From contig JAUVRU010000015.1 of NCBI GenBank assembly GCA_030597485.1, positions 1-14,169 of the forward strand: a stretch of 14,169 bases of DNA, given 5' to 3'. The stretch comes from Anaerolineae bacterium. Lineage in GTDB: Bacteria; Chloroflexota; Anaerolineae; 4572-78; NAK82. The translations under genes were made by a program, and so were the position numbers. The notes beneath the pieces are model-generated. The model was not told the DNA's origin. It saw only the letters and a list, made by a program, of their open reading frames with translations, and made no database searches. Numbering within the stretch: the stretch's first letter is position 1; each line of letters begins with the position of its first letter. Below, piece by piece: positions 7,362 through 13,933 of this stretch.

Positions 7362-7383
7362 CAGCAATCAGCCGTCAGCGGTC
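7358..7383. repeat. Short 'tcagc' intergenic repeat, copy 2
   Basis: The motif tcagcaatcagccgtcagc (7361-7379) consists of tcagc spaced about every 7 bp. On the coding strand it reads into the ATG of the MrfB-type gene, so the repeat supplies the bases around the start codon. Confidence 0.6.
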
Positions 7384-7390
7384 CGGAGTC

Positions 7391-7420
7391 GGCCACGAAT
7401 GGCACGGAAGGGCACAGAAT
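7391..7420. repeat. Three tandem 10 bp units (ggcacgaat type)
   Basis: The units ggccacgaat, ggcacggaag and ggcacagaat follow one another with a 10 bp period. They resemble the widespread 'attcgtgcc' intergenic repeat found in many environmental bacteria. The remainder of the spacer, about 7421-7640, shows no gene that I recognise. Confidence 0.6.
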
Positions 7421-7640
7421 ACTCGTGCAGCACCTTATGTAAACGGGCTTCGGTTGTTGTGGGGACGGTTGCTGAGGCGGTGCGGGTTGTTGCACCTGCC
7501 CCGGGGTAGCTAATACCCACGAAGTGAATTACCCAGTTTTGAACGGTGTCGGCCTGGCCGGGATGAACGCTGATCAGGTCGAAACCGGGCGACCAAATGG
7601 AGGTAGAGCACAATACTCGGCTCGACCGACACTAGCAGCC

Positions 7641-7868
7641 TCAGAGCAGACGATTGAACTCGGCAACAGTCAGGCCTGCGTCACGGATGATCTTCCGCAA
7701 GGTGCCTTTGGGGATGGTCTTCCCGGGATGATTGGCAACCGTCGTCCAACGGCCATCCGGATGGCGATAAACCGCGTGGCTGCCTGACTGGCGAACCAGG
7801 CGAAAACCAACCCTTTTGAGCACTTTCACGACTTGCGCTGGCTTCGCCGGCGATAGTCTTGGGATCAT
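7641..7868 (-). CDS. hicA: HicA-type mRNA interferase toxin
   Basis: The 75-residue product matches the HicA (YcfA-like) toxin family: a small double-stranded-RNA-binding-like fold with the catalytic His31 in SGSHAVYRHPDG, followed by the conserved HPGKTIPKGTLRKIIRDAGL. HicA cleaves mRNA and stops translation when free of HicB. The gene overlaps hicB by one base (TGATG), so its translation is probably coupled. It has no ribosome binding site of its own. It is the last gene of a three-gene minus-strand operon. Confidence 0.9.
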   Translation of the reverse strand: MIPRLSPAKPAQVVKVLKRVGFRLVRQSGSHAVYRHPDGRWTTVANHPGKTIPKGTLRKIIRDAGLTVAEFNRLL

Positions 7869-8080
7869 CAGGCTGCTACGCGCACCATTTCAAAGGTAGG
7901 AATAAGATCACCCACTGCCAACCGAGCCTTGATCATCAGTTCGATCGCATCCTGAATATTTCTGCGCGCTTCTTCGTAGGTCTTGCCATCTGTATAGCAC
8001 CCCTGCAGCACGGGACACTCAGCCAGGTACACCTCTTCTTCTTCGTCGTATTCGATCAGGATGGGCAGCTCATATTCCAT
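7868..8080 (-). CDS. hicB: HicB-type antitoxin (short form)
   Basis: The 70-residue product has the partial RNase H-like fold of HicB antitoxins (PILIEYDEEEEVYLAECPVLQGCYTDGKTYEEARRNIQDAIELMI; motif at about residues 7-50). It binds and neutralises HicA. It lacks the C-terminal helix-turn-helix or ribbon-helix-helix extension of longer HicB proteins, so operator binding may depend on another factor. The ATG at 8080 is preceded by ggagga about 10 nt upstream, within the end of the previous gene. A longer in-frame start further upstream is rejected because it would run through the preceding gene. Confidence 0.9.
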   Translation of the reverse strand: MEYELPILIEYDEEEEVYLAECPVLQGCYTDGKTYEEARRNIQDAIELMIKARLAVGDLIPTFEMVRVAA

Positions 8081-8081
8081 A

Positions 8082-8297
8082 CTATCCTGTCCTCCAATCA
8101 GCCAACAAATCGTGCACTGTGCCGCGCGGCAGTTGGCCAGCCGCGAATTGCGCCCGCGCCTCAGCCGCGTTCCGGGCAAACTCCTTCCGGCGCTGCTCCC
8201 GCAGGCGCAGCCGCACCAGGTCAACCATGGTTTCCTGCCGCTCCACAGGCAGGTCGGCGATCGTGTCGAGAAGCTCGTCATATGTCAGAGTGGTCAT
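8082..8297 (-). CDS. Small antitoxin-like protein, first gene of hicBA operon
   Basis: The 71-residue product begins MTTLTYDELLDTIADLPVER and is predicted to be mostly helical, with a charged middle (RLRLREQRRKEFARNAAEAR) and a C-terminal LLADW. It resembles small antitoxin-like proteins found beside RelE-like toxins in Chloroflexota and cyanobacteria, but I do not recognise a named family with certainty. Its TAG is one base from the hicB ATG, so the two are coupled. The start at 8297 has ggagga 6 nt upstream, held in a hairpin (8300-8316). No RelE-like toxin is next to it. It may be an orphaned antitoxin or an accessory repressor for the short HicB. Confidence 0.7.
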   Translation of the reverse strand: MTTLTYDELLDTIADLPVERQETMVDLVRLRLREQRRKEFARNAAEARAQFAAGQLPRGTVHDLLADWRTG

Positions 8298-8299
8298 CT

Positions 8300-8316
8300 C
8301 GGTTCCTCCAGAACCG
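8300..8316 (-). promoter_or_regulatory. Inverted repeat enclosing the operon's ribosome binding site
   Basis: CGGTTC and GAACCG form a perfect 6 bp stem with a 5 nt loop, ending 2 nt before the ATG at 8297. The Shine-Dalgarno bases ggagga overlap the loop and one arm. It could sequester the ribosome binding site or serve as a small dyad operator for autoregulation. Confidence 0.55.
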
Positions 8317-8355
8317 TGCCTATTGCTCCCAAAGCTCATTTCCTTAACATACTCA

Positions 8356-8384
8356 AGTGTAGCACGAACCCCACCAAAGAACAA
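8356..8384 (-). promoter_or_regulatory. Candidate promoter of the hicBA operon
   Basis: TTGTTC (8384-8379) and TACACT (8361-8356) are 17 bp apart on the minus strand. The matches are moderate (3/6 and 4/6). It lies inside the wecB-like fragment, about 59 nt from the first start codon. Confidence 0.35.
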
Positions 8385-8530
8385 GATTGGGTGAAGTTGA
8401 CATCCCCGTAGACCAACATCCAATCTGGCCTATGGTCCGGGACGGCCAGCTCAAGGCGAGCAATAATTTTCGCTGTTTGCTGTGCATGGCTGCTTGACCC
8501 AGCCTCCAGGTTGATATCCGGTTGGGGCAG
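8367..8530 (-). pseudogene. Internal fragment of a WecB-like UDP-GlcNAc 2-epimerase
   Basis: In one minus-strand frame about 55 residues read LPQPDINLEAGSSSHAQQTA and, further on, HRPDWMLVYGDVNFT then SLVG. This matches the internal segment of the non-hydrolysing UDP-N-acetylglucosamine 2-epimerase family, where PDxNLxVGSGSHAxQT and PDxVLVxGDxNST are conserved. No start, N-terminal or C-terminal part is present, so it is a decayed remnant. The full enzyme supplies ManNAc for surface polysaccharides. It is fused directly to the truncated IVS gene and carries the candidate promoter of the hicBA operon. Confidence 0.6.
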
Positions 8531-8798
8531 GCAGAAACCCAAGATCACGAGCGAGCAACAGATGGTATTCCAGCTCACTGGCTGAACCCATCGCGATCTG
8601 GAGGAAGCGGGCGAGTTCTGCGTCCCCACTTCTGCCGCAGCCTTCCGCGATGTTGGTGGGAATGGAAGCACACGCACGCCGAATCTGGCTTGTCAGGCCG
8701 TACAACTCATGCCTCGGGAACGTGGAGGTTGCTTTGTAGACTGCCAAGGCCGGCTGGTGGCTCTTCTCCCACACCTTCAGGTTTCGAAAGTCCTTCAT
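8451..8798 (-). pseudogene. Four-helix-bundle (S23/IVS) protein gene, 3' end lost
   Basis: Residues 1-89 match the four-helix-bundle family first known from 23S rRNA intervening sequences: MKDFRNLKVWEKSHQPALAV, then ELYGLTSQIRRACASIPTNI, AEGCGRSGDAELARFLQIAM and GSASELEYHLLLARDLGFL. After about 8531 the frame enters unrelated sequence for 26 residues, and the usual final helix (about 30 residues) is absent. The lost end coincides with the start of the wecB-like fragment read in another frame. The start at ATG 8798 has ggggag 7 nt upstream. Molecular function of the family is not established. A shortened product of 115 residues could still be made but should lack the fourth helix. Confidence 0.75.
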
Positions 8799-8824
8799 CT
8801 CTTGGCTCCCCATCAATGTTGGTT

Positions 8825-8857
8825 CTGATCGCTGAATGCTGACCGCTGACCGCTCTC
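8825..8857. repeat. Short 'tcagc' intergenic repeat, copy 3 (inverted)
   Basis: The motif gctgaatgctgaccgctgac reads as tcagc units on the minus strand, spaced about 7 bp. It lies between the helicase stop (8869) and the IVS-type gene start. Confidence 0.6.
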
Positions 8858-8868
8858 CTCCAGCGTTA

Positions 8869-11439
8869 TCAGCGTTCCATTGCCCTGTCACAACCACACA
8901 GGAGCTCCAGAATGGCGCGGGTCTCGCGCTTGCTGCCCAGGCCGTTCTCGCCGGCCGGCCCGACGCACGATGGGCATCCATCGGCACACTCACAGGCGAC
9001 CACCAATTCGTGGACACGCCCCATCAGTGCGTCGTGCATCTCAAACAGACGCTGGCTGAAGCCGATGCCGGCCGGGATCCCATCATAGATGAGCACGGTG
9101 GGCCGGCCCTCGGACAGCGGCGACTGGGGATCGGCGTGTACCTCCACATCCCGGACATCGCACATCAGGGACAGCGGCGCCAGCTGGCCCATGGCAAATG
9201 CCAGCCCGGCCAGGCCGCTGCGCATACGCACGTTCGACTCGGCCTGTTGATGGCAGGCGGGACAGAGCGTCGCCAGATTCGACAGGCGGTTGGCTTCCCG
9301 ATAGGACTCAAGAGCCCGGAAGGGGGTCTTGTGGTGAACGTCGTGAGCACGGCCCCGCTCCGGCGTTCCGCAGATTTGGCAGCGATGGCCATCACGGTCC
9401 TTGGCCCGGTTGCGCTGGGCCGCCCAGTCGGGACCGTATTCGTTGGGGTCGTTGGTCCAGGCTCCCTGGGCGCGCAGGGCCTCGACCGTCTCGCCGGTCA
9501 GCCCCACCCAGTAGCCGGTGGTGGGCAGCTCAGTCGGCGGCAGGCAGACCTCGCCCTCGCCCAGCTGCTGGTGGGTGAACCACTGAATGCGGCGGAAGCC
9601 AACCACCTGGGTGGTCACCAGGATGTTGCCGTGGTTCTTGGTGGCTGCCGCCGCCGCCGCCTCATCTGTTTTTTCCTCCAACTGTACCTCGGTGTGGGTA
9701 CGGGGCTCGGTGTAATAATCGGTGTCAACCGGGCGCAGCCGAGCCACGTTGCCCGCCAGATCCAGGTCCTCCACCACATAGCTCTGCCCCTGGTGCAGAT
9801 AGATGGCCTGGGGGTGCACCATCCAGGCCGCGCTGGGGCGATCCACCTGGCCGATGGTCACCGGCGCCGGCTCCTCCCCGTCCGCTGTGCGCTGCAACAC
9901 CACCGTTTCCGCCGAGGCGCTGCGCAGGGAGATATCCTGGGCCGGATAGCCATCGGCCATCCAGAAGTACTTGTGCCCGGAGCGGTGCAGGTCTCCCGCC
10001 TGCTGCAGGAACGCCAGGTACTCCTCAAGGCGGACTGCCTCCACAGTGCCAAAGCGCTCACCCTCCTCGAAGGGTAATTCAAAGGCGGCACAACGCACGT
10101 GCTCCAGGAAGATCAACAGGTGATCGGGGTTGATCAGAGCATGTTCGGGTGAGCGGCCGAAGAAATAGCCGGGATGCCGGGCCAGAAACTGGTCCAGCGG
10201 ACTGGCGGAGGTGATCAGGACGGCCAACGACTGCTCGTGCTGGCGTCCGGCACGGCCAGCCTGCTGCCAGGTCTGGGCAATGGTGCCCGGATAGCCGGCC
10301 AGCACGGCCGCGCCCATGCCGCCGATGTCTATGCCCAGTTCCAGCGCGCTGGTAGCCACTACCGTTCGCACGTCCCCTTGCCGCAGCCCGCGCTCGATTT
10401 CGCGGCGCTGGTGGGGCAGGTAGCCACTGCGATAGCCGCGCACCTGCTCACCCGGCCGCTCGGGCGTCTCACGTTGCAGATAGGCGAGCATCAATTCCAC
10501 CGTACGTCGCGTGCGGCCGACGACAATGGTCTGGACGTCGTGTCGCCGCAGATCTTGTGCCAGGCGGACGCTTTCCTGCAGCAGGCCGCGCCGCAGCCCC
10601 AGCTCCCGATTCACAATCGGCGGGTTGTAGATCAGGAAATGCCTGGCGGCGTTGGCGGCGCCGTCGTCGTCTACCAACACGACCGGTTCCTCGATCAAGC
10701 GGCCGGCCAGATCCAGCGGATTGCCGATGGTGGCAGAGGTGAGAATGAACTGAGGAGCGCTGCCGTAGAACCGGGCCACCCGCTTCAGGCGGCGCACGAC
10801 GTTGGCCACGTGGGAGCCGAACACGCCCCGGTAGGTGTGCATCTCGTCTATCACCACGAAGCGCAGGCCGCTGAAGAAGTCAGCCCAGGCGGTGTGATGC
10901 GGCAGTATGCCGGCATGCACCATATCGGGATTGCTGATGACCACCCTGGCCCGGCCACGAATGGCCGGTCGGGCGGCGGCCGGCGTGTCGCCGTCGTAAG
11001 TGGCGACAGGAATTGCCTTCTGCCCGGAACGCTGTGAAGGGGCACCAGTTTCGGGGTCGAGAGCGGTGACAAGCTGGTCCAGCTCGGCTTTCTGGTCTTG
11101 AGCCAAGGCTTTGGTGGGGAAGAGATACAGGGCCCGGGCGCTCGGGTCGGACAACAGGCGATCAAGAACAGGCAGGTTGTAACACAGGGTCTTGCCGCTG
11201 GCGGTGCCGGTAACCACGACCGGGTGGCAACCAGCCTGGACCTGCTGCCAGGCCGACAGCTGGTGGCTGTAGAGGGCGGATATGGCGCCGGCCCGCAGGG
11301 CAGCGACCAGCGCCGGATGGAGACCGTCCGGGAAAGGGACGAACCGGGCCTCACGGGCTGGCAGGGTGCGCCATTCAACGATGTTGGGCCCGATCTCGGG
11401 GTCGCCACGCCAGGTCTTCAATAGGGTGAGCAAGGACAT
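8869..11439 (-). CDS. MrfA/YprA-type DExH helicase with embedded HNH domain
   Basis: The 856-residue product has a superfamily 2 helicase core: GTASGKT (78-84), DEMH (198-201), SAT (235-237), SALELGIDIGG (about 364-374) and QAGRAGR (393-399). Residues 740-830 are the MZB/DUF1998 zinc region (AGLAFAMGQLAPLSLMC, then CECADGCPSC; Cys816, 818, 822, 825). This is the MrfA (YprA) layout: a DNA-dependent 3'-5' helicase acting in excision of bulky adducts. Inserted before the last zinc part, at about 678-735, is an HNH domain: CQIC (687-690), DVHHKTPF (His702-703), NLATLCPACH (Asn721, Cys726, Cys729, His730). All core HNH residues are present, so nuclease activity is possible. An Ala run (595-599) marks a linker. 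The start is 9 bp after the HerA-like stop, with no good ribosome binding site, so translation may be coupled. Confidence 0.93.
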   Translation of the reverse strand: MSLLTLLKTWRGDPEIGPNIVEWRTLPAREARFVPFPDGLHPALVAALRAGAISALYSHQLSAWQQVQAGCHPVVVTGTASGKTLCYNLPVLDRLLSDPSARALYLFPTKALAQDQKAELDQLVTALDPETGAPSQRSGQKAIPVATYDGDTPAAARPAIRGRARVVISNPDMVHAGILPHHTAWADFFSGLRFVVIDEMHTYRGVFGSHVANVVRRLKRVARFYGSAPQFILTSATIGNPLDLAGRLIEEPVVLVDDDGAANAARHFLIYNPPIVNRELGLRRGLLQESVRLAQDLRRHDVQTIVVGRTRRTVELMLAYLQRETPERPGEQVRGYRSGYLPHQRREIERGLRQGDVRTVVATSALELGIDIGGMGAAVLAGYPGTIAQTWQQAGRAGRQHEQSLAVLITSASPLDQFLARHPGYFFGRSPEHALINPDHLLIFLEHVRCAAFELPFEEGERFGTVEAVRLEEYLAFLQQAGDLHRSGHKYFWMADGYPAQDISLRSASAETVVLQRTADGEEPAPVTIGQVDRPSAAWMVHPQAIYLHQGQSYVVEDLDLAGNVARLRPVDTDYYTEPRTHTEVQLEEKTDEAAAAAATKNHGNILVTTQVVGFRRIQWFTHQQLGEGEVCLPPTELPTTGYWVGLTGETVEALRAQGAWTNDPNEYGPDWAAQRNRAKDRDGHRCQICGTPERGRAHDVHHKTPFRALESYREANRLSNLATLCPACHQQAESNVRMRSGLAGLAFAMGQLAPLSLMCDVRDVEVHADPQSPLSEGRPTVLIYDGIPAGIGFSQRLFEMHDALMGRVHELVVACECADGCPSCVGPAGENGLGSKRETRAILELLCGCDRAMER

Positions 11440-11448
11440 GGGCGTATG

Positions 11449-13893
11449 TCACTGCCAGGCCGACGTCACGTTCCCTTTTGCGTCGTGCCAGAAAGGCTCC
11501 CACACCAACGCGATCAACTGCACGGATATGTACGTCTTCTTGGGTTTGATCACCATGGTCTCCAGGTCTTCGGTCTGGGGGTCGATCTTGGCCTCCAGCG
11601 CTTCTGTTTCGGCCTTGAACTCAGCCTCCAGATCATCCAGTTCCTTCTGCAGGTCCTTCAAGGACTCTTTGGCCCGGCCCACGTCCCGCTGCTCCTTTGA
11701 CGACCGACCGACTCTGCGAGCAGCGCTGCTGGCCCTATTCAAATTGGCCTGGCTGAGCAGCTTTCTGCCGGTGAAGGCGCCCAAGAGCGTGGAACCAAAA
11801 GAGATCGCAGTCTCAAGCTGCTGCTCCCGGGACTGAGCCTTCTCCCGGTCAACGGCATCCTGCGCCCGGCCAACACGGTCTTCAATTCTTTCGATTTTGG
11901 GCGCGTACGTCTTGCGCAGCTTCTCCACCGCTTCATCTCGATGCTCGCGAGCAGCCTGTTGCAGCCGGATGCGGAAGTCCCGTTCCGTCTCCTCTGGTTC
12001 GGATACCACCGAAAGGCTGGGACTTCTCAACAGCTCAAGCTCCTGGCTCTCGAACAGCCATGTGGTGAAGTCCCGCTTCCAGCCAGTGTAGCTCTTGGCC
12101 TTCCCGGCGGCCGGAGGCAGGTCGGCGTACTGAGCCTCTCCTGAGGCGGATTTCTCCAGATCGGAGGCTGGAATATCAGCTTCCAATGCATCCTCCCAGC
12201 TTACCGGAATGGCTTCGTCGGTGACTGGGGTAATGAACGTCGCATCCCTTGACACATCCAGTTTGGCCTTGGTGTCGGCGAAGCGTACCTTGGCCACTCC
12301 CAGGATGCGGGGCTCATACACCAGCGTCCGCTTCTTGGTGGCACTGCCCCGGGCCGGGATGAAGTACATAGACACGCTGGAGGGCAGGGTCGGGGGCTGG
12401 CTTGCAGCCGGACTGGCGGCAAGGACTGCCTTGGCGGGAGCCGGTGCCGAGGGTTCGGCAGCAGGTTTCGGCCTGGCCGCCTTCTGGGGCTTCATCAGCC
12501 GCTTGATCTGGTCACGCGTGAGCGGGCCGCGCAGATACGACAGGACCCACCGGGTGTGGAATATCTCGGGCGCGTCCTCGTGCACGTTGTTTATCAGGAA
12601 GACGCGACTGTCCAGCCGCGCCAGGGTCTTCTCGATAGTCTTCCGGTCCAGATGGGAGTCACTGGTGACACCAGCCCCCTCCAGCCCATCAAGGAGGCGG
12701 GCTTTGTCGCGCTCCGTTTGCAGCCGCCCGATGAACCAGGTGCCGGCATTGGAGAGCGCCTTGTAGTCCAGATCGACCGGGTTTTGGGTTGCCAGCACGA
12801 TGCCGACGCCGAACGCCCGGGCCTGCTTGAGCAGGGTCAGCAGAGGTGCCTTGGACGGTGGATTGCTCACCGGCGGCAGGTAGCCAAAAATCTCGTCCAT
12901 GTAAACAATGGCGCGCAGGCTGTTCGTGCCAGGCTGGCTGCGCATCCAGCCCAATACCTGGTTCAACAGCAGGGAGACGAAGAACATCCGTTCAGCGTCG
13001 CTCAGGTGCGCGATGGAGAAGATGGCCACCCGGGGCTTTCCCGCCGGCGTGTACAGGATCTGACCAATGTCCAGCGCCTCCCCCTCCAACCAGGCGTTGA
13101 ATCCGGGTGACGCCAACAGGTTGTTGAGCGCCATCACCAATTCAAACCGATCCTTGGCAGAATAGAAAGACTCCAGGTCGAGGACGCCCACCTTGGAGAC
13201 CGGCGGAGTCTGAACCTGCTTGATGAGCGCTGCCAGATCAAGGTCTTGCCCCTGCCGCCAAGCCAGATCGAAGATGGTGGAAAGCAGAATGTGCTCACGG
13301 CTCTGGACCGGATCAGCCTCAATGCCTACCAGACCCAGCAGGCTGGTCACGGTGGTGTTGGTCCGATCCCGCATCAGCTCTTCGTCGTCCATTATTGCCT
13401 GATCGGGAGCAGCGAAGGACTTGAGGATGGAGACCGGGAAGCCGGCGTTGGAGCCGGGCGTGTAGATGGAAAAATCGGCGGCGTCTCGCAACCGCTGGAT
13501 GCGCTCGCCACTCTGTCCCCAGCCAGCGATCCCCTTTTTCCATAGCTCGGCCTGCTGCTGTGCGTAGTCCTCAGCCGAGAGATCCTTTTTCCTGGCATCG
13601 TCCAGGTTGATCCAGGGCAAAAAATCCTCTCCCCGCAATTGAGGAAAGGTCAGCAGCAGGTTGCCCAAATCGCCTTTGGGATCGATGAGGATCGACGGCA
13701 CACCATCAATGGCCGCCTCCTCAATCAGGCCGATGCACAGACCGGTCTTCCCACTGCCCGTCATGCCAACACAAACGGCATGGGTCACAAGGTCCTTTGA
13801 GTCGTACAGCAGCAGCCCATCGCTGGGTTTCTTGTTGGCCAAGTCGTAGAGCCGTCCCAGATAGAACGCACCCAACTTCTCGAAGTCTTCCAT
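11449..13893 (-). CDS. HerA/DUF87-type P-loop ATPase with coiled-coil tail
   Basis: The 814-residue product has a FtsK/HerA-type ATPase core: Walker A GMTGSGKTG (43-51), DPKGDLGNLL (71-80) typical of this family, Walker B IVYMDE (329-334), a sensor-like ATQNP (368-372) and a candidate arginine finger near 390-398 (GRLQTERDK). A Pro/Ala linker follows at about 470-505. Residues about 635-770 are strongly charged and heptad-like, a long coiled coil interrupted by a hydrophobic hinge (SFGSTLLGAFTGRKLL, 698-713). HerA-type motors form hexamers that translocate on double-stranded DNA with a nuclease partner; a specific role for this family is not known to me. The ATG at 13893 has a strong ggaggt 5 nt upstream. 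The MrfA-type helicase gene follows 9 bp later, so the two are almost surely co-transcribed. Confidence 0.88.
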   Translation of the reverse strand: MEDFEKLGAFYLGRLYDLANKKPSDGLLLYDSKDLVTHAVCVGMTGSGKTGLCIGLIEEAAIDGVPSILIDPKGDLGNLLLTFPQLRGEDFLPWINLDDARKKDLSAEDYAQQQAELWKKGIAGWGQSGERIQRLRDAADFSIYTPGSNAGFPVSILKSFAAPDQAIMDDEELMRDRTNTTVTSLLGLVGIEADPVQSREHILLSTIFDLAWRQGQDLDLAALIKQVQTPPVSKVGVLDLESFYSAKDRFELVMALNNLLASPGFNAWLEGEALDIGQILYTPAGKPRVAIFSIAHLSDAERMFFVSLLLNQVLGWMRSQPGTNSLRAIVYMDEIFGYLPPVSNPPSKAPLLTLLKQARAFGVGIVLATQNPVDLDYKALSNAGTWFIGRLQTERDKARLLDGLEGAGVTSDSHLDRKTIEKTLARLDSRVFLINNVHEDAPEIFHTRWVLSYLRGPLTRDQIKRLMKPQKAARPKPAAEPSAPAPAKAVLAASPAASQPPTLPSSVSMYFIPARGSATKKRTLVYEPRILGVAKVRFADTKAKLDVSRDATFITPVTDEAIPVSWEDALEADIPASDLEKSASGEAQYADLPPAAGKAKSYTGWKRDFTTWLFESQELELLRSPSLSVVSEPEETERDFRIRLQQAAREHRDEAVEKLRKTYAPKIERIEDRVGRAQDAVDREKAQSREQQLETAISFGSTLLGAFTGRKLLSQANLNRASSAARRVGRSSKEQRDVGRAKESLKDLQKELDDLEAEFKAETEALEAKIDPQTEDLETMVIKPKKTYISVQLIALVWEPFWHDAKGNVTSAWQ

Positions 13894-13933
13894 TGTTTAC
13901 CTCCGTTTCTGGCCACGTGACATCTGTGTGGTA

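Noticed and set aside
7368..7613. Minus-strand frame of 81 codons upstream of the MrfB-type gene
   Set aside because: It is composed partly of the 10 bp and tcagc repeats, lacks a ribosome binding site, and matches no family I know.
8081..8281. N-terminal extension of HicB (67 extra residues)
   Set aside because: The extension is the antitoxin-like gene read in the wrong frame; the ATG at 8080 has its own ribosome binding site.
8799..9017. N-terminal extension of the IVS-type protein into the helicase gene
   Set aside because: The upstream part is low-complexity, runs through the tcagc repeat and overlaps the helicase 3' end; the ATG at 8798 has a good ribosome binding site and matches the family start.
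8836..10077. Plus-strand frame of 413 codons opposite the MrfA-type gene
   Set aside because: It is a mirror of the helicase-HNH gene, whose domains are unmistakable; the antisense product has no recognisable domain.
10174..11037. Plus-strand frame of 287 codons opposite the helicase core
   Set aside because: It overlaps the conserved helicase motifs on the other strand and shows no family features.
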